The notes under the pieces are model-generated. The model searched no databases and had not been told where the DNA came from. It saw only the letters and a list, made by a program, of their open reading frames with translations. Positions 7,845 through 17,057 of a DNA stretch of 64,000 nt are shown piece by piece. Within the stretch, counting starts at the first letter, position 1. Every line of letters begins with the position of its first letter. Where the stretch lies: the NCBI RefSeq assembly GCF_004793975.1, contig NZ_SRYB01000009.1:77092-141091 (forward strand), written 5' to 3'. Position numbers and translations under genes: made by a program. Source of the stretch: Lepagella muris. Its GTDB lineage: Bacteria; Bacteroidota; Bacteroidia; Bacteroidales; Muribaculaceae.

Positions 7845-8228
7845 TCAATCGCCATCTTCAGCAATTTCCCGCTTTCGATACCTCTTTTTCGATGCGTTCT
7901 TCCATGCTGTCACTTGTTTGCCGATAGCTGCCTCCAAATACATGAGATTTGATTGTTGCTTCCGGCTTATCCAACGGTTATCACCAGCCAGTCTAACTAT
8001 CAATTTGCAATACTCAAACTCACAAATGAAATCAGTGAGATAGGCTTCACGTTCACTTTTGAACATATTTGCCCGCACAATGAATGTAGGCAATGAAATC
8101 ACTCTCTTGATCCATTCTTGACCAACGGTATGTTTAATATCCCTTGGAAAATTTTTATGAGTATCAAGCACTGCTTGAATATAATGATAGGTTTCAACGT
8201 AAACCGGCAATTCGTTGGATAAAGCCAT
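7845..8228 (-). CDS. avd: DGR accessory variability determinant (Avd-like, four-helix bundle)
   Basis: A 127-aa, wholly helical protein with the spacing and charge of the Avd / S23-related four-helix family (KNFPRDIKHTVGQEWIKRV, then a long basic helix KQVTAWKNASKKRYRKRE). Avd forms a basic pentamer that binds the reverse transcriptase and is needed for mutagenic retrohoming. It lies between the VR1 gene and TR on the same strand, as in well-studied DGRs. The upstream 264 bases hold the VR1 hairpin and no gene. Confidence 0.9.
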   Translation of the reverse strand: MALSNELPVYVETYHYIQAVLDTHKNFPRDIKHTVGQEWIKRVISLPTFIVRANMFKSEREAYLTDFICEFEYCKLIVRLAGDNRWISRKQQSNLMYLEAAIGKQVTAWKNASKKRYRKREIAEDGD

Positions 8229-8416
8229 CGCAACAGTTGTTTATAACAAAACTGATTTTCATCAATTCGTGTATTTGTTTAATACCAAGCCAAATACACC
8301 AAATTCCTTAACTACTTTACCCTCATTCACTTATTTACTTATCTTAAAGCCTTGGAACATAATCCTGAACCTTCCTAAGTCGGCGAATTTACTTTGAGAT
8401 AAGTTGAATAGGTGAA

Positions 8417-8485
8417 TCTCTTCAACCCTTATGCTCGCTTCGCTCGCTCGTCGCTACGCTCCGAAGAGTTAAAGGGTTGAAGAGA
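8417..8485 (-). promoter_or_regulatory. DGR target hairpin downstream of VR1
   Basis: A 14-bp perfect inverted repeat (8417-8430 with 8472-8485; TCTCTTCAACCCTT and its complement) starts 11 bases after the VR1 end. The loop is GC-rich and on the minus strand contains GGAGCGTAGCGAC and GCGAGCGAAGCGAG. Related loop blocks occur in the hairpin after VR2. In other DGRs a hairpin/cruciform just 3' of VR is needed for target recognition. It may also end transcription. Confidence 0.8.
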
Positions 8486-8492
8486 TAAAGGG

Positions 8493-9326
8493 TTAATGAA
8501 ATGCTGCCACGGCACGGACGTAGCCGCTGGCCTGCACCTTAGCGTGCCAGCCGTTGAGGGTGCCGTCGTTCAGGTGCAAGTTCCAAGCGTTCGTCGCCGA
8601 GTACTCAGTGCTGGACCAGTACCAGCTCTCAGAAAGCTGGCTTGCGCCAGAAATAACTGAGAGGCAAAGGTTGATTGCATATTTGTGCTTCCAAATGGTA
8701 AGCAGTTCCGCTATAGATGGGAGCCACCATTTACCAGCACCAATGCCAATCATAGTGCCCGCTTCATCGCCCTTGTTGTAAGAACGATCATAAGCGTTAC
8801 ACCATGCGGGAGCATACTGAGTCCATTCCTCTTCGTTTTCACCAAAGAGTTCGACACCCTTAGCCATGATAGCTGCTGTGCGAGTTTTGCCGGTGTAATC
8901 CACATACGCCTTGGTATAGTCACCGCCGGTATCAGCATTGACCGCAATAGCGTTCTTTGACCATTTGAGGTTGGTTTGGGTAGGTGCAACGATGATAGGA
9001 GCCTGACCATCAATAAGTACAAGCACACCGTCTGCAACCTCACCTGCCTGTTCAAGAGCGGGCCACTTCCAGTGTGGTACGGCAAGAGGCCAGTTATCGC
9101 TTTTGCGATGATAGGTTACAAAACAGCCGTCTGTAGCTGCCTGAAGCTGAGGGTTGGCGTCACCCAGATCTGAGTTCAGACTGTTAAGCTGATTCTGAAG
9201 GGTTGCATCTTTGTCATGCAGAGACTGAAGCTGACCCTTGATGAAAGCCTGAACCTGAGCACCGGTAAGTTGTGCACCCTTGGCACCCCAGTCTGTGTCC
9301 ATTGTAATTTGCTTTTCTGTTGCCAT
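8493..9326 (-). CDS. DGR variable protein 1, C-type-lectin-fold receptor-binding candidate
   Basis: A 277-aa protein. The N-terminal 60 residues form a coiled-coil-like attachment region (GAQVQAFIKGQLQSLHDKD). The C-terminal half (from about residue 150) has the FGE/C-type-lectin pattern with WWLPSIAEL and SWYWSSTE, and ends in the variable stretch and GYVRAVAAFH. Diversified residues lie in the exposed ligand-binding face in known DGR proteins. Its place after fibre genes suggests a fibre-tip adhesin that adapts host range. VR1 forms its last 38 codons. Confidence 0.9.
   Translation of the reverse strand: MATEKQITMDTDWGAKGAQLTGAQVQAFIKGQLQSLHDKDATLQNQLNSLNSDLGDANPQLQAATDGCFVTYHRKSDNWPLAVPHWKWPALEQAGEVADGVLVLIDGQAPIIVAPTQTNLKWSKNAIAVNADTGGDYTKAYVDYTGKTRTAAIMAKGVELFGENEEEWTQYAPAWCNAYDRSYNKGDEAGTMIGIGAGKWWLPSIAELLTIWKHKYAINLCLSVISGASQLSESWYWSSTEYSATNAWNLHLNDGTLNGWHAKVQASGYVRAVAAFH
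8497..8612 (-). repeat. DGR variable repeat VR1
   Basis: It aligns to TR without gaps. All seven differences are at positions where TR has adenine on the coding strand; for example AAC has become TAC, CAC, ACC and GGC. It encodes the last 38 residues of the variable protein. Confidence 0.95.
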
Positions 9327-9386
9327 GTTGTTAAATGTATTAAAACTGTTGGTTTTTTTATATAATAGTATTAACTTGTAAAAACA

Positions 9387-9851
9387 CTAATTCCCGTTAT
9401 CCCATACAGCGTCCTGTTGCCACGGATATTCATTGATCCACAATCCAGTACCGATTACACCATCATGTGTTATGGTTATTTTTTCCTCCAAACGTGTAAG
9501 ACGTTTTTCAACATCAGTGGCGTGATACCAATTTACTTTGGTAGGCACACCCTGGACGTTTGTGGTTACATTTTTGGCTATGGATAAACCCCAGCCATCA
9601 GGTATATCTGAATCTGGATAAATCACACACTGTCCCGGGTGAAAACCTGCGGGATTCCCACTTACCGTGTCTGTATAAAGCGTGTGCGTGTCGGTGGGCT
9701 GTTGGTTCGCAACGGGAGTGTACTCATCACGGCTCAGAAGGGCAAGCATATAGTCCTTAGTCAGTCCTAACTCTTCCCAGCAAGCCGGAATACTAAAACG
9801 CTGACCGTTCAGATTAAGCGTTTGTAATATTTTGGGGTTAGTATCTGCCAT
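9387..9851 (-). CDS. Fibre-associated protein with one Trp-rich module
   Basis: A 154-aa protein. The N-terminus (ILQTLNLNGQRFSIPACWEEL) resembles the start of the neighbouring fibre protein at 9871 (VTRFVIDGQPFVIPSA), so both may dock to the same site. The C-terminus carries a single Trp-rich module (GVIGTGLWINEYPWQQDAVW, then DN). It lies between the DGR variable protein and the fibre. Inferred to be a fibre or adapter subunit. Confidence 0.6.
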   Translation of the reverse strand: MADTNPKILQTLNLNGQRFSIPACWEELGLTKDYMLALLSRDEYTPVANQQPTDTHTLYTDTVSGNPAGFHPGQCVIYPDSDIPDGWGLSIAKNVTTNVQGVPTKVNWYHATDVEKRLTRLEEKITITHDGVIGTGLWINEYPWQQDAVWDNGN

Positions 9852-9870
9852 TGCGATGAGTCTTTAGAGT

Positions 9871-10701
9871 TTAGTTTGCCGCTGTGAAGCCAGTGAGAGT
9901 GAGGGTCTTGGTATCTGCGTCATACGCATAGGTGTTGGCCGTTGCATTAGCAGCGATACCATCGAGCTTTGTTTTGAGGTCGTTGGTGAAGTCGTTTGTA
10001 GAAAGACCTTTGCCATCTACCTTATCAACCTTACCGTTCAGAGCGGAAGTCAGGTTGAGGGCATTGATTGCAGCCGTGATAGCGGCATTGACTGTGGCGG
10101 GTTCGCCATCACCTCCAATACCATCAAGAATATTCTCAATGTTGGTGATAGAAGCGGCCATTTCAGTAGCATCACTGCCATGTTCTGCTGCCCAGTCGAT
10201 AAGCTCTTTGTAGGAGTTGACCACTCCATCATCAGTGACTTTAGTAGCAAAGTCATTGAAAGCATCGGTGATTGCCTTAGACACCGAACCGGCTCCGGTG
10301 CCATTAAGAGTGTCGATTTTACCACTGAGAGTGGCAACTTCAGATGACTCTGCTTTTGCGTCGATTACTGCCTTCAGAGCTGCATCGAGTTCATTGGCTG
10401 TAATGTTGGCTTTGTAAGCCAGAGCTGCTAATCCCTTAATAGGAATGTCAGTCCCCTGCACTGAAAGTGTGCCATTGGTCGCACCCGTTGCAATCAGAAG
10501 ATCCACAATTTTGGATGCAATGCTGACTGCAACGCCATTGACCTTAACGCCCTCCAGTACATTGACCTGAGCGCCGGGTGCAATACCGGCAAGTTTGCTA
10601 AAGTCACTGGCCGACATCAAGCCCTCCTGATCTGCGGCAGCAGAGGGAATGACAAAAGGCTGGCCATCAATGACAAAGCGTGTAACTTTAAGATCTGCCA
10701 T
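9871..10701 (-). CDS. Tail fibre protein
   Basis: A 276-aa protein, Ala/Asp/Thr-rich, with heptad-like repeats. The C-terminal segment (KVDKVDGKGLSTNDFT, then LKTKLDGIAANA) is a common feature of trimeric phage fibre shafts. The end (TKTLTLTGFTAAN) is beta-strand-like. Location in the fibre/DGR cluster supports the role. Confidence 0.75.
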   Translation of the reverse strand: MADLKVTRFVIDGQPFVIPSAAADQEGLMSASDFSKLAGIAPGAQVNVLEGVKVNGVAVSIASKIVDLLIATGATNGTLSVQGTDIPIKGLAALAYKANITANELDAALKAVIDAKAESSEVATLSGKIDTLNGTGAGSVSKAITDAFNDFATKVTDDGVVNSYKELIDWAAEHGSDATEMAASITNIENILDGIGGDGEPATVNAAITAAINALNLTSALNGKVDKVDGKGLSTNDFTNDLKTKLDGIAANATANTYAYDADTKTLTLTGFTAAN

Positions 10702-10761
10702 GTTGTTTATGGTTATTAATTATATAAGAATGTGAGTCTTAACTCCCTCACAAATAGAGTT

Positions 10762-13700
10762 TTATATTGAAACCGTTTGAGTTGCCGGGTCATAGTCTCT
10801 TACAGCGACACTGGCAATTCCACCACTCTCCACTGCTTCTGTTATCATCACATCAGACCATTTTGAGGAATTATCCCAGAACAGCAGATTATGCCATTTA
10901 CCTAAATTGAGCACTGTGAAGCAATCGGTAAATGTTTCCAGTATATCCTGTTGCTGTTCAATAATAGTCTGTTGAGCGGCAAACTGCTGAAGGAAGAGCT
11001 TAAATTGAGATTCAAGAGCTGTCAGACGGGTGTCGTGTTTGATAATCTCAGTTTCAGCTTCTGAAACCACATTGGGAGAATTGTACCAAACATCAGTATC
11101 ATTCCAGAAGAATGGACTTGCCCACTCGCCTTTCTCAAAGCATCCGTTATAAGAGCGAATATCATCGAGCATTTCCTGATACTCGGACTGATGTTCTTCA
11201 GCTGTTTGATTGAGAGCCTCAATCTCACTTTCAATAGCATCAATCCTTTCGTTAGTGTCAGCAATCGCTTCTTCGACCAGTCCAGTCTCATTATGCCATA
11301 ACTGACCATTATTCCAAAGGAAGAGATCGCACCATTCGCCATCAACAAAGCATCCAAAATGCTCTCCTAATTTGGAGATATTCTCATCTTGGGTTGCCTG
11401 CTCACGAGCAATAGCCCTCAACTCATAGGCTACCTGACGATGTTCGGTTATAGCATCTGACTGAAGAGTGCCGACTACATTTCCCAACTTTTGAATATCC
11501 TCAGTGTTACTGTTGATTTTCTGAGTATTTTCTTCAATCAGTTTTTGGTTATTCTGACTTAAAGTGGAAACCTCAGAGATTTTATCAGACGCTTGGGAAA
11601 GAGTATTCTCTATAGCCTCAACTTTTTCATCTGTTTGAGTTTTGAAATCCCCCACAGACTTAGTAATTGCTTCTATATCTTCTGCGTTTTTCTGGATTGC
11701 TTCTGCAAAGTTTGAAAAATCGCTTGGCCATAGACGGCCATTATCCCACACAGAAGCATTACACCAGACATCATCACTGAAGCAAGTGAAGTGCTCATCT
11801 TTCTCTTCGAGTATGAGGTCAAGTGTTTCTTTATGAGAATCAAGCTCGATATGAATATCCTCAATAGCGGTTGTGATGACACCGGCAGCATTAGCCCAGA
11901 GGTGATCATTATCCCATACGAAGAGATTACCCCATACACCATCGGCGAAGCAACTGAAGTGTTCACCTATCTTGGCAATATTATCGTTTTGAACTTCTTG
12001 ATCACGTCCTATAGCTCTCAGTTGATAGGCAACTTGACGATGTTCCGTAAGTGCTTCTTTTCGGATTTCATCAGCAGTTGTCTGAAGGTCAGATTGGGTT
12101 TTCTCGATCTCAGCTTTGTTGTTCTGAATATCAACCGAATTACCCTCAATAAGCTGGTGATTTGTCCGAATGAGCGAGAGGTTAGTCATAATGTCCTCAT
12201 TGGCCTCATTCAGTTTCTGGCGGGTATCTCTAAGGTCATTCCGTAGATCAGATATAGCCTCCGTTACCACCCCAGACTGATTAGCCCAAAGAAGTTCGTT
12301 ATCCCAGATGAATAAATCCCCCCAGATACCATCGGCATAGCAACTGAAATGCTCTCCCAGTTTAGCGATGTTTTCATCCTGAGCAGCTTGTTCGCGCCCT
12401 ATGGCTCGAAGCTGATAAGCGACAGCTCTATGCTCCGCAACAGCAGCCTCTTTAATCTTTTCGATTTCAGAAGCATTGTCCGCTATTGCCGATTGGTTGA
12501 TGGCGATATTAGCAGAATTGGTATCAATACCACTTTCTACGTCATTAAGCCTTGTTTCTGTATCGGAAACACGCTGTTCAACCGCTTCCAGATTATTCTG
12601 AAGGTCATCTAATCTCTCTTCAGTATCTTCCGGGCAATGACAAGAACCACTAAGATTGGAGTTGACCCATTCAGAATCATTTACCCATAACAAGTTATTG
12701 TCCCATACTCCATTTGTGACTACGGAGATGCGATACAGAAGAGTGTCAAGCTCTCTTTGCTGTTCTTCATTTTGGGTGTCGTGACCATTCAGGCGGTCAG
12801 TGAACTTCTGATGCTCTTCACGGAAAGTTTCGTGTTCTTTGCCAAACGCCTCGTGATCTTTTCGGAAGGCCTCATGCTCTTTTCGGAACCCATCGAAAGT
12901 CTGATTGATAGATTTCAGAGTTTCAGCAGCATCAGACTTAACCTTTTGAATCTCTTTGGTTAAATTCTCAATAGCTTTCTGATGTTCTTCTATCTTGGAA
13001 TAGACATCTTCAAAGGTATCTATCATCAGATTTGAATCCTCCCATAAAGCCTTATTGCTCCACTTCAGACCATTATCCCATTGACCTGAGCTAAAGCAGC
13101 AAAGGGTATCAATGAGATCAATAATCTGTTCATCGTGAATAGCAATGAGATCCTGAAGGCTTTTGATTTCTTCATCGTGTTTTTCAAGATGAGTTTTGAC
13201 CAGACCGTGCTCTTTAGCATTTTCGAGCATTGCCTTTTCAAAAGCCTTCTTATTATCACTAATTCTGTTGTTGATGGCTTCAACATCCTTTTTATGGGTG
13301 TCGGCCATACTTTTGAGTTCTTCAGCAAGAGCGTCGGTAATAGCATACTTGTTGTTATCCCAAAGTGTGAGCTGGCTCCAGTGCAAGTCGTTTTCCCAAA
13401 CACCGGTGCTAAAGCAGGATAAAGTATTGTTAAGGTCGTAAACCTGATCCTGGAGATAGTCGTTTATGCCATCCTGATATTTCTCACGCTGTACGACGTG
13501 GGCAGCAAGTTTGCTGATTTCTGAATTATGCTTCTCAGTTAAATCTTCTATGTCCTGACGATGTGTTTCGGTCAGTTCGTTTATCTGATTTTGCAAGTCA
13601 TCAGTAATCGCATACTTGTTGTTATCCCAGATGGTTTCGTTACTCCAAAGCAGAGTGTCAATCCAAATACCCTCACTGAAACAGCTGATGGTATCAAAGA

Positions 13701-14118
13701 TGGCGTTTAGCTCACGCTGCTGTTCATCGTTGACTTTTTCAATGGCGTTGATGTGATCCCACTGGTCCTTGTTGTCTTTCTGAATAGCCTCAATTTCTTT
13801 CTGCTGCTTCTGGAAAGCCTCATCCAGTTTCTTCGCATAATCCAGCATCTGCTGAGTAAGTTTCTTGGTATCAACGGCATAGTTGTAATAATATGCCATA
13901 TCTACAAGTACATCCCAGACGTCGGTGTTGGTATATACGATATGACCCTGATCATCCGTCATTTTGATTGGGGATTTCCCCTGGGCCTGCAATACTTTAC
14001 ATCGGAATACGCAGCCACACGCCGTGACCACGTTCTCCTGATAGTATTTCTTGGTTAAGTCAAAAGTGTTGCGCCACTTTAGAGCGGTTCCAATTTTGAC
14101 CACGTTATCGTTATTCAT
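10762..14118 (-). CDS. Large coiled-coil baseplate/fibre protein with ten Trp-rich modules
   Basis: An 1118-aa protein. The first 70 residues resemble an N-terminal fibre-anchoring domain (WRNTFDLTKKYYQENVVTA). The rest alternates long Glu/Gln/Lys-rich coiled-coil stretches with ten copies of a 25-residue Trp-rich module, such as SCFSEGIWIDTLLWSNETIW and SCFADGVWGNLFVWDNDHLW. The core is CF-x2-G-x-W, then L-x-W-x-N-x2-LW-x-N. Blocks around modules 5, 6 and 8 also repeat (EHRQVAYQLRAIGRD). The layout suggests a long jointed fibre or tail-spike shaft. It ends two bases from the downstream baseplate gene. Carbohydrate binding by the modules is only a guess. Confidence 0.7.
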   Translation of the reverse strand: MNNDNVVKIGTALKWRNTFDLTKKYYQENVVTACGCVFRCKVLQAQGKSPIKMTDDQGHIVYTNTDVWDVLVDMAYYYNYAVDTKKLTQQMLDYAKKLDEAFQKQQKEIEAIQKDNKDQWDHINAIEKVNDEQQRELNAIFDTISCFSEGIWIDTLLWSNETIWDNNKYAITDDLQNQINELTETHRQDIEDLTEKHNSEISKLAAHVVQREKYQDGINDYLQDQVYDLNNTLSCFSTGVWENDLHWSQLTLWDNNKYAITDALAEELKSMADTHKKDVEAINNRISDNKKAFEKAMLENAKEHGLVKTHLEKHDEEIKSLQDLIAIHDEQIIDLIDTLCCFSSGQWDNGLKWSNKALWEDSNLMIDTFEDVYSKIEEHQKAIENLTKEIQKVKSDAAETLKSINQTFDGFRKEHEAFRKDHEAFGKEHETFREEHQKFTDRLNGHDTQNEEQQRELDTLLYRISVVTNGVWDNNLLWVNDSEWVNSNLSGSCHCPEDTEERLDDLQNNLEAVEQRVSDTETRLNDVESGIDTNSANIAINQSAIADNASEIEKIKEAAVAEHRAVAYQLRAIGREQAAQDENIAKLGEHFSCYADGIWGDLFIWDNELLWANQSGVVTEAISDLRNDLRDTRQKLNEANEDIMTNLSLIRTNHQLIEGNSVDIQNNKAEIEKTQSDLQTTADEIRKEALTEHRQVAYQLRAIGRDQEVQNDNIAKIGEHFSCFADGVWGNLFVWDNDHLWANAAGVITTAIEDIHIELDSHKETLDLILEEKDEHFTCFSDDVWCNASVWDNGRLWPSDFSNFAEAIQKNAEDIEAITKSVGDFKTQTDEKVEAIENTLSQASDKISEVSTLSQNNQKLIEENTQKINSNTEDIQKLGNVVGTLQSDAITEHRQVAYELRAIAREQATQDENISKLGEHFGCFVDGEWCDLFLWNNGQLWHNETGLVEEAIADTNERIDAIESEIEALNQTAEEHQSEYQEMLDDIRSYNGCFEKGEWASPFFWNDTDVWYNSPNVVSEAETEIIKHDTRLTALESQFKLFLQQFAAQQTIIEQQQDILETFTDCFTVLNLGKWHNLLFWDNSSKWSDVMITEAVESGGIASVAVRDYDPATQTVSI

Positions 14119-14119
14119 A

Positions 14120-15535
14120 TCACTGATTTATTTGAGTTGCGTAAATATGCTGAGTGATTTCATCCAGTGTCATGTCACTGATGTTAGTGCTATTAGAGAC
14201 GATGCCAAGCAATCTACCGGTATTGATGTCTTGCACCAATCCCAGCATATTTTTTATGTTGGCACTGGTTTGAGGCACCATATACAATCCTTTGCCGGCA
14301 CGGAATTGGTCTTGACGAATCATATACTTTACTACGGACCTCCGCTTTAATATGAAGCACTTATGACAAGTTTCAGTGAGCCAATAGGGTTGCTCTACCA
14401 AGGCGGTATATAGTCGAGATTCATCGTTATCGTTGATGATAAAGATAGGTGCGTCCTTTACCTCATCTTCTGTTTCATCATCAAACATCACTATGGTGTT
14501 TGCCTCCAGAGTTGCAGAAACGATATAGTATTTATCGCTGGCCTCTATATCGCCTACACCATTAAATTGGCCCGGTTCAACCTTATTGGCAATGCGGGAG
14601 ACACTGGTGGTGTAATCGGTAAACAGAAGAATGTTAAGGGCATAAGGATAACCATTGAGCAGCTCCATAAAGTCGGTGTCAGACAATTCATTAAGAACTA
14701 TATTACGTCTGACATATTCATCAGTAAACATACTGAAAAAGGCGAGATTGAGGTCATCAATATCATCCAACCCAGTATCAGGTTCTTCTTTTTCAGGATT
14801 GAAAAGCACATCAAGTTTGCAGGTTTCGTTATCGAACTCCGCATTTTGAATGGGCTTTTTATCGCCATTGAACTGAGCTTCCAGAACTTTCTGCAAATCT
14901 GAGTGCGCAACCACACAGTTTAGGTATTTAGTAATCCCAACACCGGTAGTGGGGTATCGGTAACTTTTGCCGGGGGCACATAAAGTAAGAAGCTGAGAGG
15001 CTTGGTCATCACTATAGTTAATACTGATGTCGGTGCTTTTAGCAGAATAGATATAAGCCTTATCCAGCACTTCTGATTTGCTGTTCTGCACCAGTCTTAC
15101 TAAGAACTCACCATCAATGTCTATGAAAGGGAGCATACTTGCCGAAATAGGAGCAGCAATATTCTTACTTAGGACATAGCTGTTTACCGGCAATCCAAAT
15201 TCACCTCTGATGTTGCTGAACACATAATATTTGCCACTGCGCAAACCAACAAGTCGGATTCTGAAATTGCTGGTGTTGGGTATATATGCAGACTTGAAAC
15301 GACAAGTCATTTCGCCGTCCTCATACTTAACCATACTCCAATACGCTTCAGGGATAATGATGTTACAAATCAGGATGTCAAGTTCTTTATCCTCATCGAA
15401 TATATTGCCCCAAAGTGAATCAAATATGGGTATAGAAGCATTTGACTTATCTTCGGTCAATAAGTCACGCTCCTTCATATCTATGATTATGTCTCTTACC
15501 ATCTTTCTTGACTGCTTTTTATCTATAATAGTCAA
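14120..15535 (-). CDS. Baseplate-region structural protein
   Basis: A 471-aa protein of mixed beta-rich sequence, with no signal peptide or membrane segment. No family was recognised. It is separated from the long coiled-coil protein by one base and lies between it and the spike/hub genes, so a baseplate or fibre-connector role is likely. The C-terminal part (GRLLGIVSNSTNISDM) gives no further clue. Confidence 0.55.
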   Translation of the reverse strand: MTIIDKKQSRKMVRDIIIDMKERDLLTEDKSNASIPIFDSLWGNIFDEDKELDILICNIIIPEAYWSMVKYEDGEMTCRFKSAYIPNTSNFRIRLVGLRSGKYYVFSNIRGEFGLPVNSYVLSKNIAAPISASMLPFIDIDGEFLVRLVQNSKSEVLDKAYIYSAKSTDISINYSDDQASQLLTLCAPGKSYRYPTTGVGITKYLNCVVAHSDLQKVLEAQFNGDKKPIQNAEFDNETCKLDVLFNPEKEEPDTGLDDIDDLNLAFFSMFTDEYVRRNIVLNELSDTDFMELLNGYPYALNILLFTDYTTSVSRIANKVEPGQFNGVGDIEASDKYYIVSATLEANTIVMFDDETEDEVKDAPIFIINDNDESRLYTALVEQPYWLTETCHKCFILKRRSVVKYMIRQDQFRAGKGLYMVPQTSANIKNMLGLVQDINTGRLLGIVSNSTNISDMTLDEITQHIYATQINQ

Positions 15536-15545
15536 GTGAGATGGG

Positions 15546-16121
15546 TCAAGTGATGGTTATTTTGGTGATAGTTGCTGTGCCAGTGGAGGGTGCTGTGGGA
15601 TGAGTAGCTGCTCCCGGAGTTACGTTCATTGCCAAACTGTTTATCCAGTCCATAATTCCTCCACATACAACCTCCCAAACTTTTTGCTGAGGATCCTCAT
15701 CACTCACATCGTGTGTTGCGGTCAAATTAGCTTGTGTCGTAACAATGCCGGGAATGGCAAAAGGCATTTGAGCGAACACAAGGCCAGCATTTCCCTTGGG
15801 TGCAAGCTGGAATCCAGCAATAATATTGGACTCTATTTGCCTTATCCAACTATCAAAGCTGTTTGATGGGCCAGTAGGTGCGCAACTTCCGATTATCTTG
15901 AATGTATCAGTAACTAATGGGTCGGGAACTGGTGGGGTTCCAGGGATAATGCCTACATAAGCAACCATAACAGTTGTATTAGCAATCAGATATTCGGTTA
16001 TCCCAGCTGCTACTGCGCTCATAGCGGCAGAGGCACTTCCGGCAGAATAATCTTTACCAGAAGTGCCTATTGAGCTTTTGAGCTTTGATATGATAGTTTG
16101 TGCAAATGCTGATTTACTCAT
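15546..16121 (-). CDS. Hypothetical baseplate-cluster protein
   Basis: A 191-aa protein from the ATG at 16121 (MSKSAFAQTIISKL), which overlaps the stop region of the spike gene only slightly. A longer frame to 16199 would overlap that gene by 77 bases and is rejected. The sequence is Ala/Gly/Thr-rich with a Pro/Thr-rich end. No family was recognised; it is co-transcribed with hub and spike genes. Confidence 0.6.
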   Translation of the reverse strand: MSKSAFAQTIISKLKSSIGTSGKDYSAGSASAAMSAVAAGITEYLIANTTVMVAYVGIIPGTPPVPDPLVTDTFKIIGSCAPTGPSNSFDSWIRQIESNIIAGFQLAPKGNAGLVFAQMPFAIPGIVTTQANLTATHDVSDEDPQQKVWEVVCGGIMDWINSLAMNVTPGAATHPTAPSTGTATITKITIT

Positions 16122-16122
16122 A

Positions 16123-17055
16123 TTATGTTCCGCTAACTGACGATCCGCAATGGGGAGCGCCACTGAAAGGACAGACTTTAATGGCGTTAAATGGGCCATT
16201 CAAATCTGTTGCTGACACTCCCTTGGTTTTAAGAGTACCACCAGTAATAGTTACTGAGGCCCCATCAACTTTGACATCAGAACCTTTGATTTCACAACTG
16301 CTTGTTTCGATTTTGGCCTTATCGGTCTTAATATTGACAGAGCCGTCCTCTTCAGTAATGCTGGTGCCTCCAACCGTGAATGAAACCTTACCACTTGTCT
16401 CGATTGTCACATTCTCACCATCAATAGTAATTTTGGTGTCTCCCACAGTAATAATTTTATGCTCAACAGTTTTTTCTTGCTTAAAGCCTTCTTCATCATC
16501 TGGAGAGGTGATTTGGTCAGTGATAGATTTGGAAGTATATTTTGTGTTGGTTTTATTTTTGGTAGGTTCCAACTCATAATAATCCTTATCCAGGCCATCA
16601 TCTGTTTCAACAGGCTTTTCCGTTTCGGTAACACCAATCTCAATTTCCCCATCATCTTCACCTTCGATAGATTGAGCTAAAAATTGAATACGCTTTGCGT
16701 GACTATACATCAGCACATATTCACGGCCATCGGTGGGATTTTGAGTAATGACAACTTCCGAATAAAGCACCGGAACAATCAGCACACCCTGGGAATTGTC
16801 CTGAATAGCAGAAAGCAATACTCCTTCGTGATGACCAGTACCCATAATCGGATATTCATCAGGCTCATAGTTAAATTCCTGAACGTCAATAGTGCCAGCT
16901 AAATCCCCCTCTTCGTGAATAGCACATACATATCCCAGAATTTTCTTGGTGCCACGCACAGCACCATCAGGACCAGTCATCCCTTGTCGGGCCATTTGCC
17001 CTACAGAACGTCTGACATCTCCTAAATATTTATTGATTTCTCCTTTAAGCGACAT
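16123..17055 (-). CDS. Baseplate spike / assembly protein (gpV-like)
   Basis: A 310-aa protein. Residues 35-130 look like the OB-fold part of baseplate spike proteins (GYVCAIHEEGDLAGTIDVQE). A charged linker follows, and then a repetitive beta region with short periodic strands (VTIETSGKVSFTVGGTSI, KIETSSCEIKGSDVKVDG) as in the triple-stranded beta-helix of a membrane-piercing spike. The C-terminus has Cys/His (CPFSGAPHCG) that could bind a metal at the tip. It sits next to the hub gene as expected. Confidence 0.7.
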   Translation of the reverse strand: MSLKGEINKYLGDVRRSVGQMARQGMTGPDGAVRGTKKILGYVCAIHEEGDLAGTIDVQEFNYEPDEYPIMGTGHHEGVLLSAIQDNSQGVLIVPVLYSEVVITQNPTDGREYVLMYSHAKRIQFLAQSIEGEDDGEIEIGVTETEKPVETDDGLDKDYYELEPTKNKTNTKYTSKSITDQITSPDDEEGFKQEKTVEHKIITVGDTKITIDGENVTIETSGKVSFTVGGTSITEEDGSVNIKTDKAKIETSSCEIKGSDVKVDGASVTITGGTLKTKGVSATDLNGPFNAIKVCPFSGAPHCGSSVSGT

Positions 17056-17057
17056 AA

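Noticed and set aside
8417..8485. Ordinary intrinsic terminator only
   Set aside because: No T-run follows the stem, and the loop blocks are shared with the VR2 hairpin, so a DGR role is favoured, though termination cannot be excluded.
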